Source: Devosia rhodophyticola
GTDB lineage: Bacteria > Pseudomonadota > Alphaproteobacteria > Rhizobiales > Devosiaceae
Reading direction: 5' to 3'
Assembly: GCF_028816475.1 (NCBI RefSeq)
Contig: NZ_CP118247.1
Coordinates: forward strand, 2,534,001-2,598,000
DNA length: 64,000 nt
Shown here: positions 35,499-44,179 of the stretch, piece after piece
Position numbering within the stretch: position 1 is the stretch's first letter
Layout: every line of letters starts with the position of its first letter
Notes under the pieces: generated by a model
Database searches by the model: none
What the model saw: the letters and a program-made list of their open reading frames with translations, nothing else
What the model was told of the DNA's origin: nothing
Program-made: the position numbers and the translations under genes

Positions 35499-36911
35499 TC
35501 AGGTCAGCATTTTGCCGGGGTTGAGGATGTTGTTGGGATCGAGCGCCTGTTTGATGGCATGCATCATTTCAAGCGCGACGGGGTCCTTGACCTGTTTGAG
35601 CAGTTCGGTCTTGAGCTGGCCGATGCCATGTTCGGCTGAAACGGAGCCGCCGAGTTTGAGCACGATTTCGTAAATGGCGGCGTGGACGGGGTCTGCACCG
35701 GCCATGAAGGTTTTGGGGTCGGCCCCGACGGGCTGGCTGAAATTGAAGTGAATATTGCCATCGCCCATATGGCCGAACGGCACGGCGCGAATGCCGGGGA
35801 CAAGATTTTCAACAGCCTGTGTGCCCTCCACAATCAGGGCAGGGACATTGGCTATGGGCACGGATACATCGTGCTTGATCGAGGCGCCTTCGCGGGACTG
35901 GCATTCGCTCATCTGTTCGCGGAAGGCCCACATGCGGGCGCGGTCGGCCAGCGATTCAGCGAGCACGGCATTGGTGATCCATTCCTGCTCAAAGGCGGTT
36001 TCGAGTGCTGCCTGCAGCGTGCCGGTGGGGCCGCCTTTCATGCGCGAGACTTCGATCAGTCCGTACCACGGCGATGTGTCTGCGGTTGGATCGGCATCGA
36101 GCATATTGTGGCGCAACTGAATATCGAGGCCGATCCAGGGGATCAGTTCAAAGGCATTGAGGCGCGCGCCGGTGCGTTCGCGCATGGCCTGAAAAAGGGT
36201 AAGCGCCGCCTCGGGCGACTTGAGGCTGACCAGCGCTGTTTCATAATCTTCGGGCTGGGCGAAAATTTTAAGGGTGGCGGCGGTGATGATGCCAAGGGTG
36301 CCTTCGGCGCCGATCAGAAGATCCTTGAGATCATAGCCGGTATTGTCTTTTTTCAGAGAGTTGAGGCCGTTATAGAGGCGGCCATCGGCCAGGACCGCTT
36401 CAACGCCCATGCAGAGTTCGCGGGCATTGCCATAGGCCAAAACGTTGACCCCGCCAGCGTTGGAAGAGAGGACGCCACCAATGCGGGCCGAGCCTTGCGA
36501 GGCAATCCACAGCGGGAACATGGCCCCTTCGGCTTCGGCAGCATTGTGGGCTTCTTCAAGGATGAGACCGGCTTCAACGGTCATGGTGCCGGCGGCGACA
36601 TCAATATGGCGCACGCCATTGAGTCGGGAGAGGGAAATGATCACCTCGTGCCCGCTCAAGGGGACCTGGGCGCCGACAAGACCGGTATTGCCGCCCTGGG
36701 GGATCAGCGCCACTCCACTGGTGTTGGCAAAGCGGGCGATGGCCTGCACTTCGGCCACGGTGCCGGGCAGGACAACCGCGAGTGCTGGCTGGTGGAAGCG
36801 CTTGCGCGGTTCGTTGAGATAGGGGCCCATCTGTTCGGGCGCTGTAATCAGGTGCGCGGCGCCGGTAATCCGGGTGAGCGCGTCGACAATTTGGGAAGTG
36901 GGCAATGACAT
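35499..36911 (-). CDS. FAD-binding oxidoreductase, D-2-hydroxyacid dehydrogenase type
   Basis: 470 residues from the ATG at 36911. N-terminal FAD_binding_4 domain with PQGGNTGLVGAQVPL and GGVLSSNAGGVNVLAYGNARE, then the FAD-oxidase C domain with GHMGDGNIHFNF and AEHGIGQLK. This layout belongs to GlcD-like enzymes such as D-2-hydroxyglutarate or D-lactate dehydrogenase. The specific hydroxyacid is uncertain. Divergent from fabI, sharing a 100-base promoter region. An upstream extension to 37094 lies across fabI DNA and is not used. Confidence 0.92.
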   Translation of the reverse strand: MSLPTSQIVDALTRITGAAHLITAPEQMGPYLNEPRKRFHQPALAVVLPGTVAEVQAIARFANTSGVALIPQGGNTGLVGAQVPLSGHEVIISLSRLNGVRHIDVAAGTMTVEAGLILEEAHNAAEAEGAMFPLWIASQGSARIGGVLSSNAGGVNVLAYGNARELCMGVEAVLADGRLYNGLNSLKKDNTGYDLKDLLIGAEGTLGIITAATLKIFAQPEDYETALVSLKSPEAALTLFQAMRERTGARLNAFELIPWIGLDIQLRHNMLDADPTADTSPWYGLIEVSRMKGGPTGTLQAALETAFEQEWITNAVLAESLADRARMWAFREQMSECQSREGASIKHDVSVPIANVPALIVEGTQAVENLVPGIRAVPFGHMGDGNIHFNFSQPVGADPKTFMAGADPVHAAIYEIVLKLGGSVSAEHGIGQLKTELLKQVKDPVALEMMHAIKQALDPNNILNPGKMLT

Positions 36912-37011
36912 GGGCGCACCATAATCGCCGACGGGGATTGGGAAAAGCGAAACCTTGCCGGTCTGGGCGGCCTGTGGCACAAGCGAGACAAACAGGAATG
37001 AGGAATTTACG

Positions 37012-37818
37012 ATGGCCAATGGTTTGATGGCGGGTAAGCGCGGCTTGATCATGGGGCTGGCGAACAATCGGTCAATCGCCTGGGGCATTGCCAAGGCATT
37101 GCATGCGCAGGGCGCGGAAATGTGTTTTTCCTATCAGGGCGAAGCGCTCAAGCGCCGGGTGGAACCGCTGGCCGCTGAAGTTGGTTCCGATTTTCTGGTC
37201 GAATGCGACGTCAGTGATGAAGCGGCAATGGACATGACATTTGCCGAGATCAAGAATCGTTGGGGCAATCTCGATTTTGTCGTTCATGCCATCGGCTTTT
37301 CCAACAAGGATGAGCTTGAAGGGCGCTACATTGACACCAGCCCCGACAATTTCGCGCTGACGATGAATATTTCGGTCTATTCGTTTACGGCGGTGGCCAA
37401 GCGTGCCGAAGCGTTGCTCAATCCGGGCGGATCGCTGCTGACGCTGACCTATTATGGCGCGGCCAAATATGTACCCAATTACAATGTGATGGGTGTGGCC
37501 AAAGCGGCGCTGGAGGCCTCGGTGCGTTATCTGGCGGTGGACATGGGCAAGAAGGGCATTCGGGTCAATGCGATTTCGGCGGGTGCGATCAAGACGCTGG
37601 CAGCGTCTGGCATTTCCGGGCTTCGCGACATGCTGCACTGGCAGGAAGCCAATTCGGCGCTGCGCAAGAATGTGACGACCGACGAGGTCGGCGGTTCAGC
37701 GCTTTATCTGCTCAGTGATCTGTCGAGCGGCGTTACAGGGGAAATCCATTATGTGGACGCTGGTTTTAATGTCGTGGGTATGAAGCTGATGGATCAGGAT
37801 ACCCCGGCTGCCGAATAG
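37012..37818 (+). CDS. fabI: enoyl-ACP reductase
   Basis: 268 residues. Reduces trans-2-enoyl-ACP with NADH in the last step of each fatty-acid elongation round; the target of triclosan. GLANNRSIAWGIA is the cofactor site, and Tyr147, Tyr157 and Lys164 match the Y-Y-x6-K arrangement of FabI. GAGGA seven bases before the ATG at 37012 fixes the start. Confidence 0.95.
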   Translation: MANGLMAGKRGLIMGLANNRSIAWGIAKALHAQGAEMCFSYQGEALKRRVEPLAAEVGSDFLVECDVSDEAAMDMTFAEIKNRWGNLDFVVHAIGFSNKDELEGRYIDTSPDNFALTMNISVYSFTAVAKRAEALLNPGGSLLTLTYYGAAKYVPNYNVMGVAKAALEASVRYLAVDMGKKGIRVNAISAGAIKTLAASGISGLRDMLHWQEANSALRKNVTTDEVGGSALYLLSDLSSGVTGEIHYVDAGFNVVGMKLMDQDTPAAE

Positions 37819-37878
37819 TCGTTTTGCTGTAATATCGGTGCGCTAAACGCATCCAATACCCAACCAAGTGAGCCCGTT

Positions 37879-38514
37879 ATGACTGCCCTGGTCTGGCCCG
37901 AGGTCTATTTTATTCGCCATGGTGAAACCGCCTGGAATGCGGAGCGCCGCTATCAGGGGCGACGCGATATTCCGCTGAACGAAAAAGGACAGGGGCAAGC
38001 CGACCAGAACGGGCGAACACTGGCGGCGCTACTTGAGGCGCGGCAGGTCGATCCGGCGGGGCTGGAATGGCACGCATCGCCTTTGGGGCGGACGCGCGAA
38101 ACCATGGAACGGGTGCGCGCCTCGATCAAAGCAGATTTGCCCGAAATCATCATTGATGAGCGGTTGGTGGAGATTTCTTTCGGGGCGCTCGAAGGGCTTT
38201 TGCATGAGGAACTGGACCAGCATTTGGCGGTTCCTCCGGGACAGCGCGACGCCAGCTATTGGGAATTTCGCCCCGAGGACGGGGAGAATTATGTCGATGT
38301 GGAAGCGCGGCTCAGTGATTTTGCCCTGAGCATGGGCGGCCCATCGGTGGTGGTGGCCCATGGCGGGATTGCGCGGGTATTGCGGGTTCTGATCGAGCAC
38401 GCCCCGATCGAGAAAATTCTGAACTGGTCGCCGCCGCAGGATGTGATCCTGCATTTCAATGAGGGCAAAGTCGAGTTCATCGGTTGGGATGATGTGGCAG
38501 GCGCCAAGGGCTAA
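37879..38514 (+). CDS. histidine phosphatase family protein (phosphoglycerate mutase-like)
   Basis: 211 residues. The catalytic RHG motif is in YFIRHGETAWNAE; the conserved second half has VVVAHGGIARVLR with the second histidine, and SPLGRTRETM supplies the phosphate-binding arginine. Members act as phosphatases on small phosphorylated metabolites or as cofactor-dependent mutases. It lies between fabI and aroC on the same strand; co-transcription with aroC is plausible (58 bases apart). Confidence 0.92.
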   Translation: MTALVWPEVYFIRHGETAWNAERRYQGRRDIPLNEKGQGQADQNGRTLAALLEARQVDPAGLEWHASPLGRTRETMERVRASIKADLPEIIIDERLVEISFGALEGLLHEELDQHLAVPPGQRDASYWEFRPEDGENYVDVEARLSDFALSMGGPSVVVAHGGIARVLRVLIEHAPIEKILNWSPPQDVILHFNEGKVEFIGWDDVAGAKG

Positions 38515-38572
38515 TTGACCTTAGCGGTGGCGGTGCCTAGAAAGCCCTATCTCGCGCAAAGGGTTTTTTGCA

Positions 38573-39694
38573 ATGTCGTTCAATACATTCGGCCAGATGT
38601 TCCGCTTTACCACCTGGGGCGAAAGTCACGGACCAGCGTTGGGCGTCGTGGTGGATGGTTGCCCGGCGGGCCTGACATTGACCCCGGAGATCATTCAGCG
38701 CGATCTTGACCGGCGCAAGCCGGGGCAATCCAAATTCACCACGCAACGGCGCGAGGCGGACGCGGTCAAAATTCTGTCGGGGGTGTTTGAAGACGAGCGC
38801 ACCGATGGCCCCCGCACCACGGGGACGCCAATTTCGCTGGTGATCGAAAATACCGATCAGCGCTCCAAGGACTATTCGGAAATTCGGGACAAATATCGCC
38901 CGGGCCATGCTGATTATACCTATCATCAGAAATATGGCATACGCGATTATCGTGGCGGCGGGCGCACATCGGCGCGCGAAACGGCTGCGCGGGTGGCGGC
39001 GGGCGCGATTGCACGGCTTGTGGTGGGGGATGTCAATATCCGGGCGAGCCTTGTGCAGGTTGGACCGCACAAGATCGACTATGCCAATTTTGACTGGGAA
39101 CAGGTCGGTCAGAACCCGTTTTTTTGCGCCGATGCCAAGGCGGCTGCGCTGTGGGCGGACTATCTCGATGATATTCGCAAGCAAGGCAATTCGGTGGGGG
39201 CCGTGATTGAAGTTGTGGCAGAAAATGTCCCTGCCGGGTGGGGCGCGCCGATTTATGGCAAGCTCAGTTCTGACCTGGCGGCGGCAATGATGAGTATCAA
39301 CGCGGTCAAGGGCGTGGAAATTGGTGCGGGAATGGAAGCAGCGAGCCTGACGGGCATTGATAATGCCGACCAGATGCGCGCCGGACAGTCCAAACCCTAT
39401 TTTCTGTCCAATCAGGCCGGTGGCATTCTGGGCGGGATTTCGAACGGCGATCCGGTGGTGGTACGGTTTGCAGTCAAGCCGACCTCGTCGATCATCACGC
39501 CGCGCCAGACGGTCACGACGGACAATCGCGATACCGATATTGTCACCAAGGGGCGGCACGATCCGTGTGTTGGTATTCGGGCGGTGCCGGTGGGTGAGGC
39601 GATGATGGCGTGCGTTTTAGCCGACCATTTTCTGCGGCATCGCGGCCAGACCGGCCGCGAGGGCGCGGTCGGATTTCATCACGAGGATATTTAG
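38573..39694 (+). CDS. aroC: chorismate synthase
   Basis: 373 residues. Converts EPSP to chorismate with reduced FMN, ending the shikimate pathway. Signature stretches are [18 protein letters not shown], the [12 protein letters not shown] region ([20 protein letters not shown]) and [16 protein letters not shown]. Length and order are normal. A hairpin terminator follows 14 bases after the stop. Confidence 0.97.
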   Translation: MSFNTFGQMFRFTTWGESHGPALGVVVDGCPAGLTLTPEIIQRDLDRRKPGQSKFTTQRREADAVKILSGVFEDERTDGPRTTGTPISLVIENTDQRSKDYSEIRDKYRPGHADYTYHQKYGIRDYRGGGRTSARETAARVAAGAIARLVVGDVNIRASLVQVGPHKIDYANFDWEQVGQNPFFCADAKAAALWADYLDDIRKQGNSVGAVIEVVAENVPAGWGAPIYGKLSSDLAAAMMSINAVKGVEIGAGMEAASLTGIDNADQMRAGQSKPYFLSNQAGGILGGISNGDPVVVRFAVKPTSSIITPRQTVTTDNRDTDIVTKGRHDPCVGIRAVPVGEAMMACVLADHFLRHRGQTGREGAVGFHHEDI

Positions 39695-39708
39695 TGGGCC
39701 ACAGCAAA

Positions 39709-39733
39709 AACGCCGCCCACAAGGGGCGACGTT
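39709..39733. terminator. hairpin after aroC, between convergent genes
   Basis: Arms AACGCCGCCC and GGGCGACGTT pair with one mismatch around a short ACAAG loop. On the minus strand TTTTTGCTG follows, on the plus strand GTTGTTGTC. It can serve both aroC and the convergent SH3b gene. Confidence 0.7.
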
Positions 39734-39754
39734 GTTGTCTTCAGGGCCGAAAAT

Positions 39755-40399
39755 CTACCAGGTCTGATAGCTGGTGATCTTGTTGTTAAACGTACCCAGA
39801 TGGGCCTTCGAGCCGGTCAGTGTGCGGCAGCCAGCGGCATAATTTACACCCTTACAGACCTGCACCTGGGCGCCACCGAAAAGTTTGATCGACGAAATCT
39901 TGTTGTTCCAGCCGGCGCTGAGATGGCCCTTTACCTTCCCGGCCTGGACGCAATAGTTGGCGCCGCCGAAGTTGGAATTCTTGTAAAAGCAGACCTTGGC
40001 AGCAACTGGGACCGGAGCTGGTGGTGGCGCATCGCCCAGGCCGAAGGAGAAGGACGGTCCGCCGGGGCCAACTGTCACCCCGAAGTTGAACGGAATGTCG
40101 GGCTCCGGTGCTGGCGCTGGCGCGCCGCCACCACCGCCACCTGTGGCAGCAAGGTAGTTGCCTGAGACCCAGCCATCGGGGCCAATGTGCTGGATTTTAC
40201 ACCAGGAGCCGTTACAGCCTTCAACATCGACGGTTTCGCCGGCATGCAGGCTATCCACGATGCCGTAGCCGGTGCCGGGGCCGGAGCGGACGTTGACCGC
40301 TGTGGTTGCCACAGCGGCGGCAGCAAGCGCTGCGCCGGTTGTGCCCAGAATTGCGATGGCGACGATGCTCGAAACGATAGTCTTGCGATTGTTGATCAT
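39755..40399 (-). CDS. secreted SH3b plus beta/gamma-crystallin (I36-like) protein, copy 1
   Basis: 214 residues: signal peptide (1-27), SH3b domain (about 30-85; AVNVRSGPGTGYG, GETVDVEGC, SWCKIQ, DGWVSGNYL), a Gly/Pro/Ala linker holding FNFGVTVGPGGPSFSFG, and a C-terminal crystallin-like domain with CFYKNSNFGGANYC, GWNNKISSIKLFGG and VCKGVNYAAGC. That fold is shared by the Streptomyces metalloprotease inhibitor family I36. The protein is probably periplasmic or extracellular, and four cysteines likely form two disulphides. AGGGA lies nine bases before the ATG. Last gene of a four-gene array of related proteins. Confidence 0.85.
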   Translation of the reverse strand: MINNRKTIVSSIVAIAILGTTGAALAAAAVATTAVNVRSGPGTGYGIVDSLHAGETVDVEGCNGSWCKIQHIGPDGWVSGNYLAATGGGGGGAPAPAPEPDIPFNFGVTVGPGGPSFSFGLGDAPPPAPVPVAAKVCFYKNSNFGGANYCVQAGKVKGHLSAGWNNKISSIKLFGGAQVQVCKGVNYAAGCRTLTGSKAHLGTFNNKITSYQTW

Positions 40400-40555
40400 T
40401 GTTCAAATCCCTGTTTTGACTGTTCAAGGCTCATAAGTGAGCCAAGTTGATGAACAGCAGTAAACAGGAATTGGGCTGAACTCGTTCTGAACGCGATGTT
40501 TATCGGGACCAGCATTTCATTCAGATTGACACCGGCCCGGCGATTTACTTTGGAG

Positions 40556-41146
40556 TCAATAGACTCGGATCGAAGATACGTTGTTGTTGAGGTAGGTGTT
40601 GAGTACCGGCTGGCTTTTGACGATGCGAGCGCAATAACTAGAGAAATAGGCGTCGCGACAAACCGTGGCACCTGCGGTGCCATTGACCTTGATCGAGGAA
40701 TAGCGATTGTCGTTGCCCCAGAACACGAGGTCGCGGAACACTTGTCCGGTGCTGGCGCACAGGGAGGTACCGGTATAGTTGGTGCCGGTGTAAAGGCAGA
40801 CGCTGCCGCCAGAGCCGTAGTTCAGGCGGGGACCGGACCAATGATCGGCCGAAGTCTGGCCAAATGTGATCGCGTGTTGGGGTGCCCAGCCATATTGACC
40901 ACTGCCGCGCACCTTGCACCAGCGCATAGAGCAGCGTTCGACGCGAATGGCGCTATCTTCGGGAATGGTGCCGACGGCGGCATAGCGATTGCCGGGGCCT
41001 GCCTGCAAGAGAAGCGGGGTGGTGCTCCAGGCGGCGGACCCGTATGGAGGCGCTGCGCTTGCGGGCTGGCTCAAGAGTAATGGAGCCAGGAGCGCCAGTA
41101 TAGAGAAAAAGACTTTGGCCGAACGGGCGAATACGCGATGCATCAT
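40556..41146 (-). CDS. secreted SH3b plus beta/gamma-crystallin protein, copy 2
   Basis: About 196 residues from the ATG at 41146 (a second ATG at 41143 is equally placed relative to GGAG). Signal peptide ends near PASA-APPYG. The SH3b domain is the most diverged of the array (LLLQAGPGNRYAAVG, IRVERCSMRWCKV, QYGWAPQHA). The crystallin-like part has CLYTGTNYTGTSLC, YSSIKVNG and VCRDAYFSSYC, ending NNNVSSIRVY. It lacks the NFG...GPSF linker motif found in its neighbours. Confidence 0.82.
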   Translation of the reverse strand: MMHRVFARSAKVFFSILALLAPLLLSQPASAAPPYGSAAWSTTPLLLQAGPGNRYAAVGTIPEDSAIRVERCSMRWCKVRGSGQYGWAPQHAITFGQTSADHWSGPRLNYGSGGSVCLYTGTNYTGTSLCASTGQVFRDLVFWGNDNRYSSIKVNGTAGATVCRDAYFSSYCARIVKSQPVLNTYLNNNVSSIRVY

Positions 41147-41260
41147 CTTGGCTCCATATTGCAGCAGCTTTGGGGCCAGAGTAACGGCTGGTCTTGTGTT
41201 CTCCAAGTCCTAAATTTGATCAAGGCACCGCCGAAGCGATGCCTTTTCCGGGGAGGAAGA

Positions 41261-41890
41261 TTATCGGACGCGGGCCGACACTATCGTATTGTTGAAGTTG
41301 CGCAGATTGGAAGCGCTGGTGGTGTAGGTGCGGCAATCGCGGAAGCGCGGGCGGGCGCAGACATCCACGCGCAAACCAGCAGGATTGCGGATTGAGGATA
41401 TGCGATTGGCGAAATCGCCCAGATTGCGCAGGCTCTGGCCGCGGCTGAGGCAGAACCTCTGGCCGCGATAGCGGCTGCGGTCATAGAAACAGACGTCGCG
41501 ATCAACGGGGCGCACGACCGGCGGACGCTGATTGCCGGTGCCAATGCTGAAGGACGGGCCGTTAGGGCCAACGGAAAATCCGAAGTTGACACTGGGTTGC
41601 CCATTATTGCCGCCCGTGCGGCTCAAATAGCTGGCCGATACCCACCCTGAGGTGCGGCGGTTACGCACTTCACAGAAATTGCGACTGCAGGAGCCGACCT
41701 CGACACTGGTGCCCCGCACCAAGGTATCGACAACGCGGTAATTGGTGCCAGGGCCCGAGCGCACATTGACGTTTGCCGTTGCCTGGGCCTGTGCCGCCTG
41801 GGTTGCGGGCAGGAAAACAACCGTGGCGGCCATGGCTACGGCGATCCCGGTGGCGATGTTCAGCAGCAGTTTACGGGTCTGGCGTCTCAT
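41261..41890 (-). CDS. secreted SH3b plus beta/gamma-crystallin protein, copy 3
   Basis: 209 residues from the ATG at 41890, which has AGGAG seven bases upstream. Signal peptide to about residue 36, SH3b domain (NVNVRSGPGTNYRVVD, SVEVGSC, FCEVRN, SGWVSASYL), linker motif VNFGFSVGPNGPSFSIG, then the crystallin-like domain CFYDRSRYRGQRFC, NRISSIRNPAG and VCARPRFRDC. The mature protein is strongly basic (many Arg). The frame continues upstream to 42037 but without a signal peptide at that position. Confidence 0.84.
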   Translation of the reverse strand: MRRQTRKLLLNIATGIAVAMAATVVFLPATQAAQAQATANVNVRSGPGTNYRVVDTLVRGTSVEVGSCSRNFCEVRNRRTSGWVSASYLSRTGGNNGQPSVNFGFSVGPNGPSFSIGTGNQRPPVVRPVDRDVCFYDRSRYRGQRFCLSRGQSLRNLGDFANRISSIRNPAGLRVDVCARPRFRDCRTYTTSASNLRNFNNTIVSARVR

Positions 41891-42052
41891 TGGTAGCTCC
41901 TGATGTGCTGCATGGGCGCCATTTGAACCATGGCAGAATTGCAGCATCGTTTCTGTGAGGGTAGCAACGGGGAAAGTTGGGAAAGAGTTCCAGTGAGGTG
42001 GAACGCCGTTGGCCGCCAGCATCGTACTGGCGGCCAAAATATCGGGTTTTGA

Positions 42053-42757
42053 TCAATAGACTTCAAGCGAGCTGATATCGCGATCAATCTGGCGGGCAAG
42101 GCGGCTGCGGCTGCGATTAAGGGTTTGGCAGGTGCCGAACAAGTTGCGGTCTGTACAGATGTCGACTGTGGCGCCATTGAACAGTTCGACCGAACGAATG
42201 CGATCGTTCCAATTGGGTCGCAGGGCACGAACGCTTTCGCCTTCCTCGACGCAGAAGCTGTTGCCGGAAAAATTCTGGCCGCTGTAAAAACAGGCCTGGG
42301 CGATATCATCGACGGGTGGTGGCAGGGGCACGGGCTGTGGCTGCGGACGCGGCGGACGCGGACGTTGGGGACGCTGTGGCCCGGGCTGGTTAGGCGGATT
42401 GATGCCGAAATTGAAGCTGCGCTCGCCATCGGGGCCGATCTGGATGCCGAAATTGAAACCGGGCGTGGTGGGTTGGGTCGGCGTTGGCCGTTGCGGGCGG
42501 GGCTGGCCAATATAGTCTGCTGAAACCCAACCAGCGGTACGATTGGCCGAAACATAACACCAATTGTCGCGACACTGGGTTACCTCAACACTGGTGCCGA
42601 TGCGCAGCATGTCAACGATGGCATAGCTGGTGCCGGGGCCGGTGCGGACATTGACATTGGACGTGATCTGGCCGGGAGCGGCAAGAGCGGCGGCGGCGCC
42701 GGCCAAAAGGGTGGCGGTGGCTAGAATGGCAGTGATGGCGTGGCGGAAGGTTTTCAT
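42053..42757 (-). CDS. secreted SH3b plus beta/gamma-crystallin protein, copy 4
   Basis: 234 residues from the ATG at 42757 with GGGGAA six bases upstream. Signal peptide, SH3b domain (NVNVRTGPGTSYAIVD, SVEVTQC, NWCYVS, AGWVSADYI), linker motif FNFGIQIGPDG with a proline/arginine-rich extension, and the crystallin-like domain CFYSGQNFSGNSFC, NWNDRIRSVELFNG and ICTDRNLFGTC. First gene of the array in the direction of transcription. Each gene has its own ribosome site and gaps of 110-165 bases, so separate promoters are possible. Confidence 0.85.
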   Translation of the reverse strand: MKTFRHAITAILATATLLAGAAAALAAPGQITSNVNVRTGPGTSYAIVDMLRIGTSVEVTQCRDNWCYVSANRTAGWVSADYIGQPRPQRPTPTQPTTPGFNFGIQIGPDGERSFNFGINPPNQPGPQRPQRPRPPRPQPQPVPLPPPVDDIAQACFYSGQNFSGNSFCVEEGESVRALRPNWNDRIRSVELFNGATVDICTDRNLFGTCQTLNRSRSRLARQIDRDISSLEVY

Positions 42758-42843
42758 AGGATTCCCCATAGTCAGCCGCATTGTCGGGCTCTGTGCCAGA
42801 TATGACGCAGGTCAGCTGAACGCTGGCTGAACAAAACCCACAA

Positions 42844-43236
42844 TCACGCCGAAGGTATGGCGCGCTTGCTGCCGTCCTCGCCCAGCGCCACATAGACAAA
42901 GCGCGCGTCAGTTACCTTGACGCGGTCGTCGAGGCGATTGCGGCGGGCCCAGGCTTCGAGCGCAATGGTAATGGAGGTGGTGCCGACGCGCTCAACGGTT
43001 GTGTAGACGCACAGGATGTCGCCGACCTTGACCGGGGCAATGAAAGTCATGGCTTCGACGGCAACGGTCACGACACGGCCATGTGCGCGTTCAACAGCGG
43101 CGATGGCGCCGGCAATATCCATCTGGCTCATGACCCAGCCGCCGAAAATGTCCCCGGCAGGGTTGGTATCGGCGGGCATGGCGAGCGTGCGGATGGTCAG
43201 TTGGCCGGTGGGCTCGGTGCCGTTGGGTTGCATCAT
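42844..43236 (-). CDS. hotdog-fold acyl-CoA thioesterase (YciA-like)
   Basis: 130 residues. PADTNPAGDIFGGWVMSQMDIAGAIAA is the conserved hotdog helix with the catalytic Asp, and VAVEAMTFIAPVKVGDIL the following strand, as in YciA-type acyl-CoA hydrolases. Its ATG overlaps the TGA of the thymidine kinase gene, so the two genes are translationally coupled. The function next to tdk is not obviously related. Confidence 0.9.
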   Translation of the reverse strand: MMQPNGTEPTGQLTIRTLAMPADTNPAGDIFGGWVMSQMDIAGAIAAVERAHGRVVTVAVEAMTFIAPVKVGDILCVYTTVERVGTTSITIALEAWARRNRLDDRVKVTDARFVYVALGEDGSKRAIPSA

Positions 43237-43829
43237 TCGGGTCCTTTCACGGGCCAGCGGCCAATGGCTTCTTCCCAATGTTTGCGGCACAGGGAAACAT
43301 AGGCCGATTTTTCGACCGATACCTGTTCGCCTTCGGTCAGAACGCGGCCATCCAGACTCTGGCGTACCACCATGGTCGCCTTGGCGCCACAGGTGCAGAT
43401 GGTGCGGATTTCGCGCAGGGTATCGGCGATAGCCAGCAATTCGGACGATCCGGGAAACAATTGTCCGCGAAAATCGGTACGCAGGCCAAAGCACATTACC
43501 GGCACCTTGAGCCGGTCAGCCACGCGGGCAAGCTGCCAGACCTGGTCGTAATTAAGAAACTGGGCTTCATCAACAAAGACGCAATCGACCTTGGCTTCGG
43601 CAATGTGATCCTTGATCACCTGATAAAGATCGACACTTTCGTCATAAAGCTCGGCGACTTCGGAAATGCCAATGCGCGAATGAATCCGACCGACGCCGCC
43701 TTCGGCATATTTGGCGCTGGTGAACAGCAGCGGGCGCATACCGCGTTCGCGATAATTGTAGGCGGCCTGCAGCAAAAGCGTTGATTTGCCCGCGTTCATT
43801 GTGGAATAGGAAAAATAGAGTTTTGCCAT
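43233..43829 (-). CDS. tdk: thymidine kinase (type II)
   Basis: 198 residues. Phosphorylates thymidine with ATP in pyrimidine salvage. Walker A is YSTMNAGKST at residues 8-17, the DEAQF box follows near residue 90, and the zinc site uses CTCG and a C-terminal CRKH. The stop overlaps the thioesterase start. An intrinsic terminator lies 76 bases upstream of the ATG and separates it from a small RNA gene, or acts as an attenuator. Confidence 0.95.
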   Translation of the reverse strand: MAKLYFSYSTMNAGKSTLLLQAAYNYRERGMRPLLFTSAKYAEGGVGRIHSRIGISEVAELYDESVDLYQVIKDHIAEAKVDCVFVDEAQFLNYDQVWQLARVADRLKVPVMCFGLRTDFRGQLFPGSSELLAIADTLREIRTICTCGAKATMVVRQSLDGRVLTEGEQVSVEKSAYVSLCRKHWEEAIGRWPVKGPE

Positions 43830-43905
43830 GTTCGTCCGCCAGCCTTGTCGGTTCTGTTATTGCGGAGCAGGGGCGAGGTGGCGAGGATAAAGCGCGTGGG
43901 TCCAC

Positions 43906-43935
43906 AAAAAAAGACCGCCCAGGGCGCGGGCGGTC
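43906..43935 (-). terminator. intrinsic terminator of the small RNA
   Basis: Perfect 8-base stem GACCGCCC/GGGCGGTC around a seven-base loop, followed on the minus strand by seven T. Confidence 0.85.
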
Positions 43936-44113
43936 AGAGGCCGGTCAATGCCGGACAAGAGGCGGGATGGCAACCCGACCTCCTGGAAATTGCCATGCGC
44001 GGCACCTTTGGCGTGCGGGGCAGGCTTTCGATCCAGACGTCTTGGGAACGTTCAGGATCGGTTCATAAGCTAGCCATTATCTGTGACGACAGCGTGACGC
44101 CGCCGATTTGGCC
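43906..44113 (-). ncRNA. probable small RNA of about 208 nt, unassigned family
   Basis: On the minus strand a good sigma-70 promoter (44120-44147) is followed by about 208 bases that end in a perfect intrinsic terminator. Between them lie several hairpins: CGATCC/GGATCG around a 19-base inner region, GCAC/GTGC, a GAGG/CCTC stem containing CGGG/CCCG, and CCGG/CCGG. No convincing reading frame with a ribosome site occurs. It does not contain motifs I recognise for 6S, SRP, tmRNA or RNase P. Alternatively it is a long tdk leader with an attenuator, since tdk starts 76 bases beyond the terminator. Confidence 0.55.
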
Positions 44114-44119
44114 GGGGGT

Positions 44120-44147
44120 ATCATAGCGGTGCCAAAATTGGTTGCAA
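44120..44147 (-). promoter_or_regulatory. sigma-70-type promoter of the small RNA
   Basis: TTGCAA and TATGAT separated by 16 bases, reading toward lower coordinates; predicted start near 44113. A second weaker candidate lies near 44065-44085. Confidence 0.55.
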
Positions 44148-44179
44148 GATTAGCCGCCAAAAGCCGGAGAATTAGAGTG

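Noticed and set aside
35682..36908. 408-codon open frame antisense to the FAD-linked dehydrogenase
   Set aside because: The dehydrogenase has all family motifs; the complement is a compositional artefact.
43906..44113. 6S RNA, SRP RNA or tmRNA assignment for the RNA upstream of tdk
   Set aside because: None of the conserved sequence blocks of these RNAs that I know are visible, and the shape does not show a 6S-like single long duplex with a central bulge.
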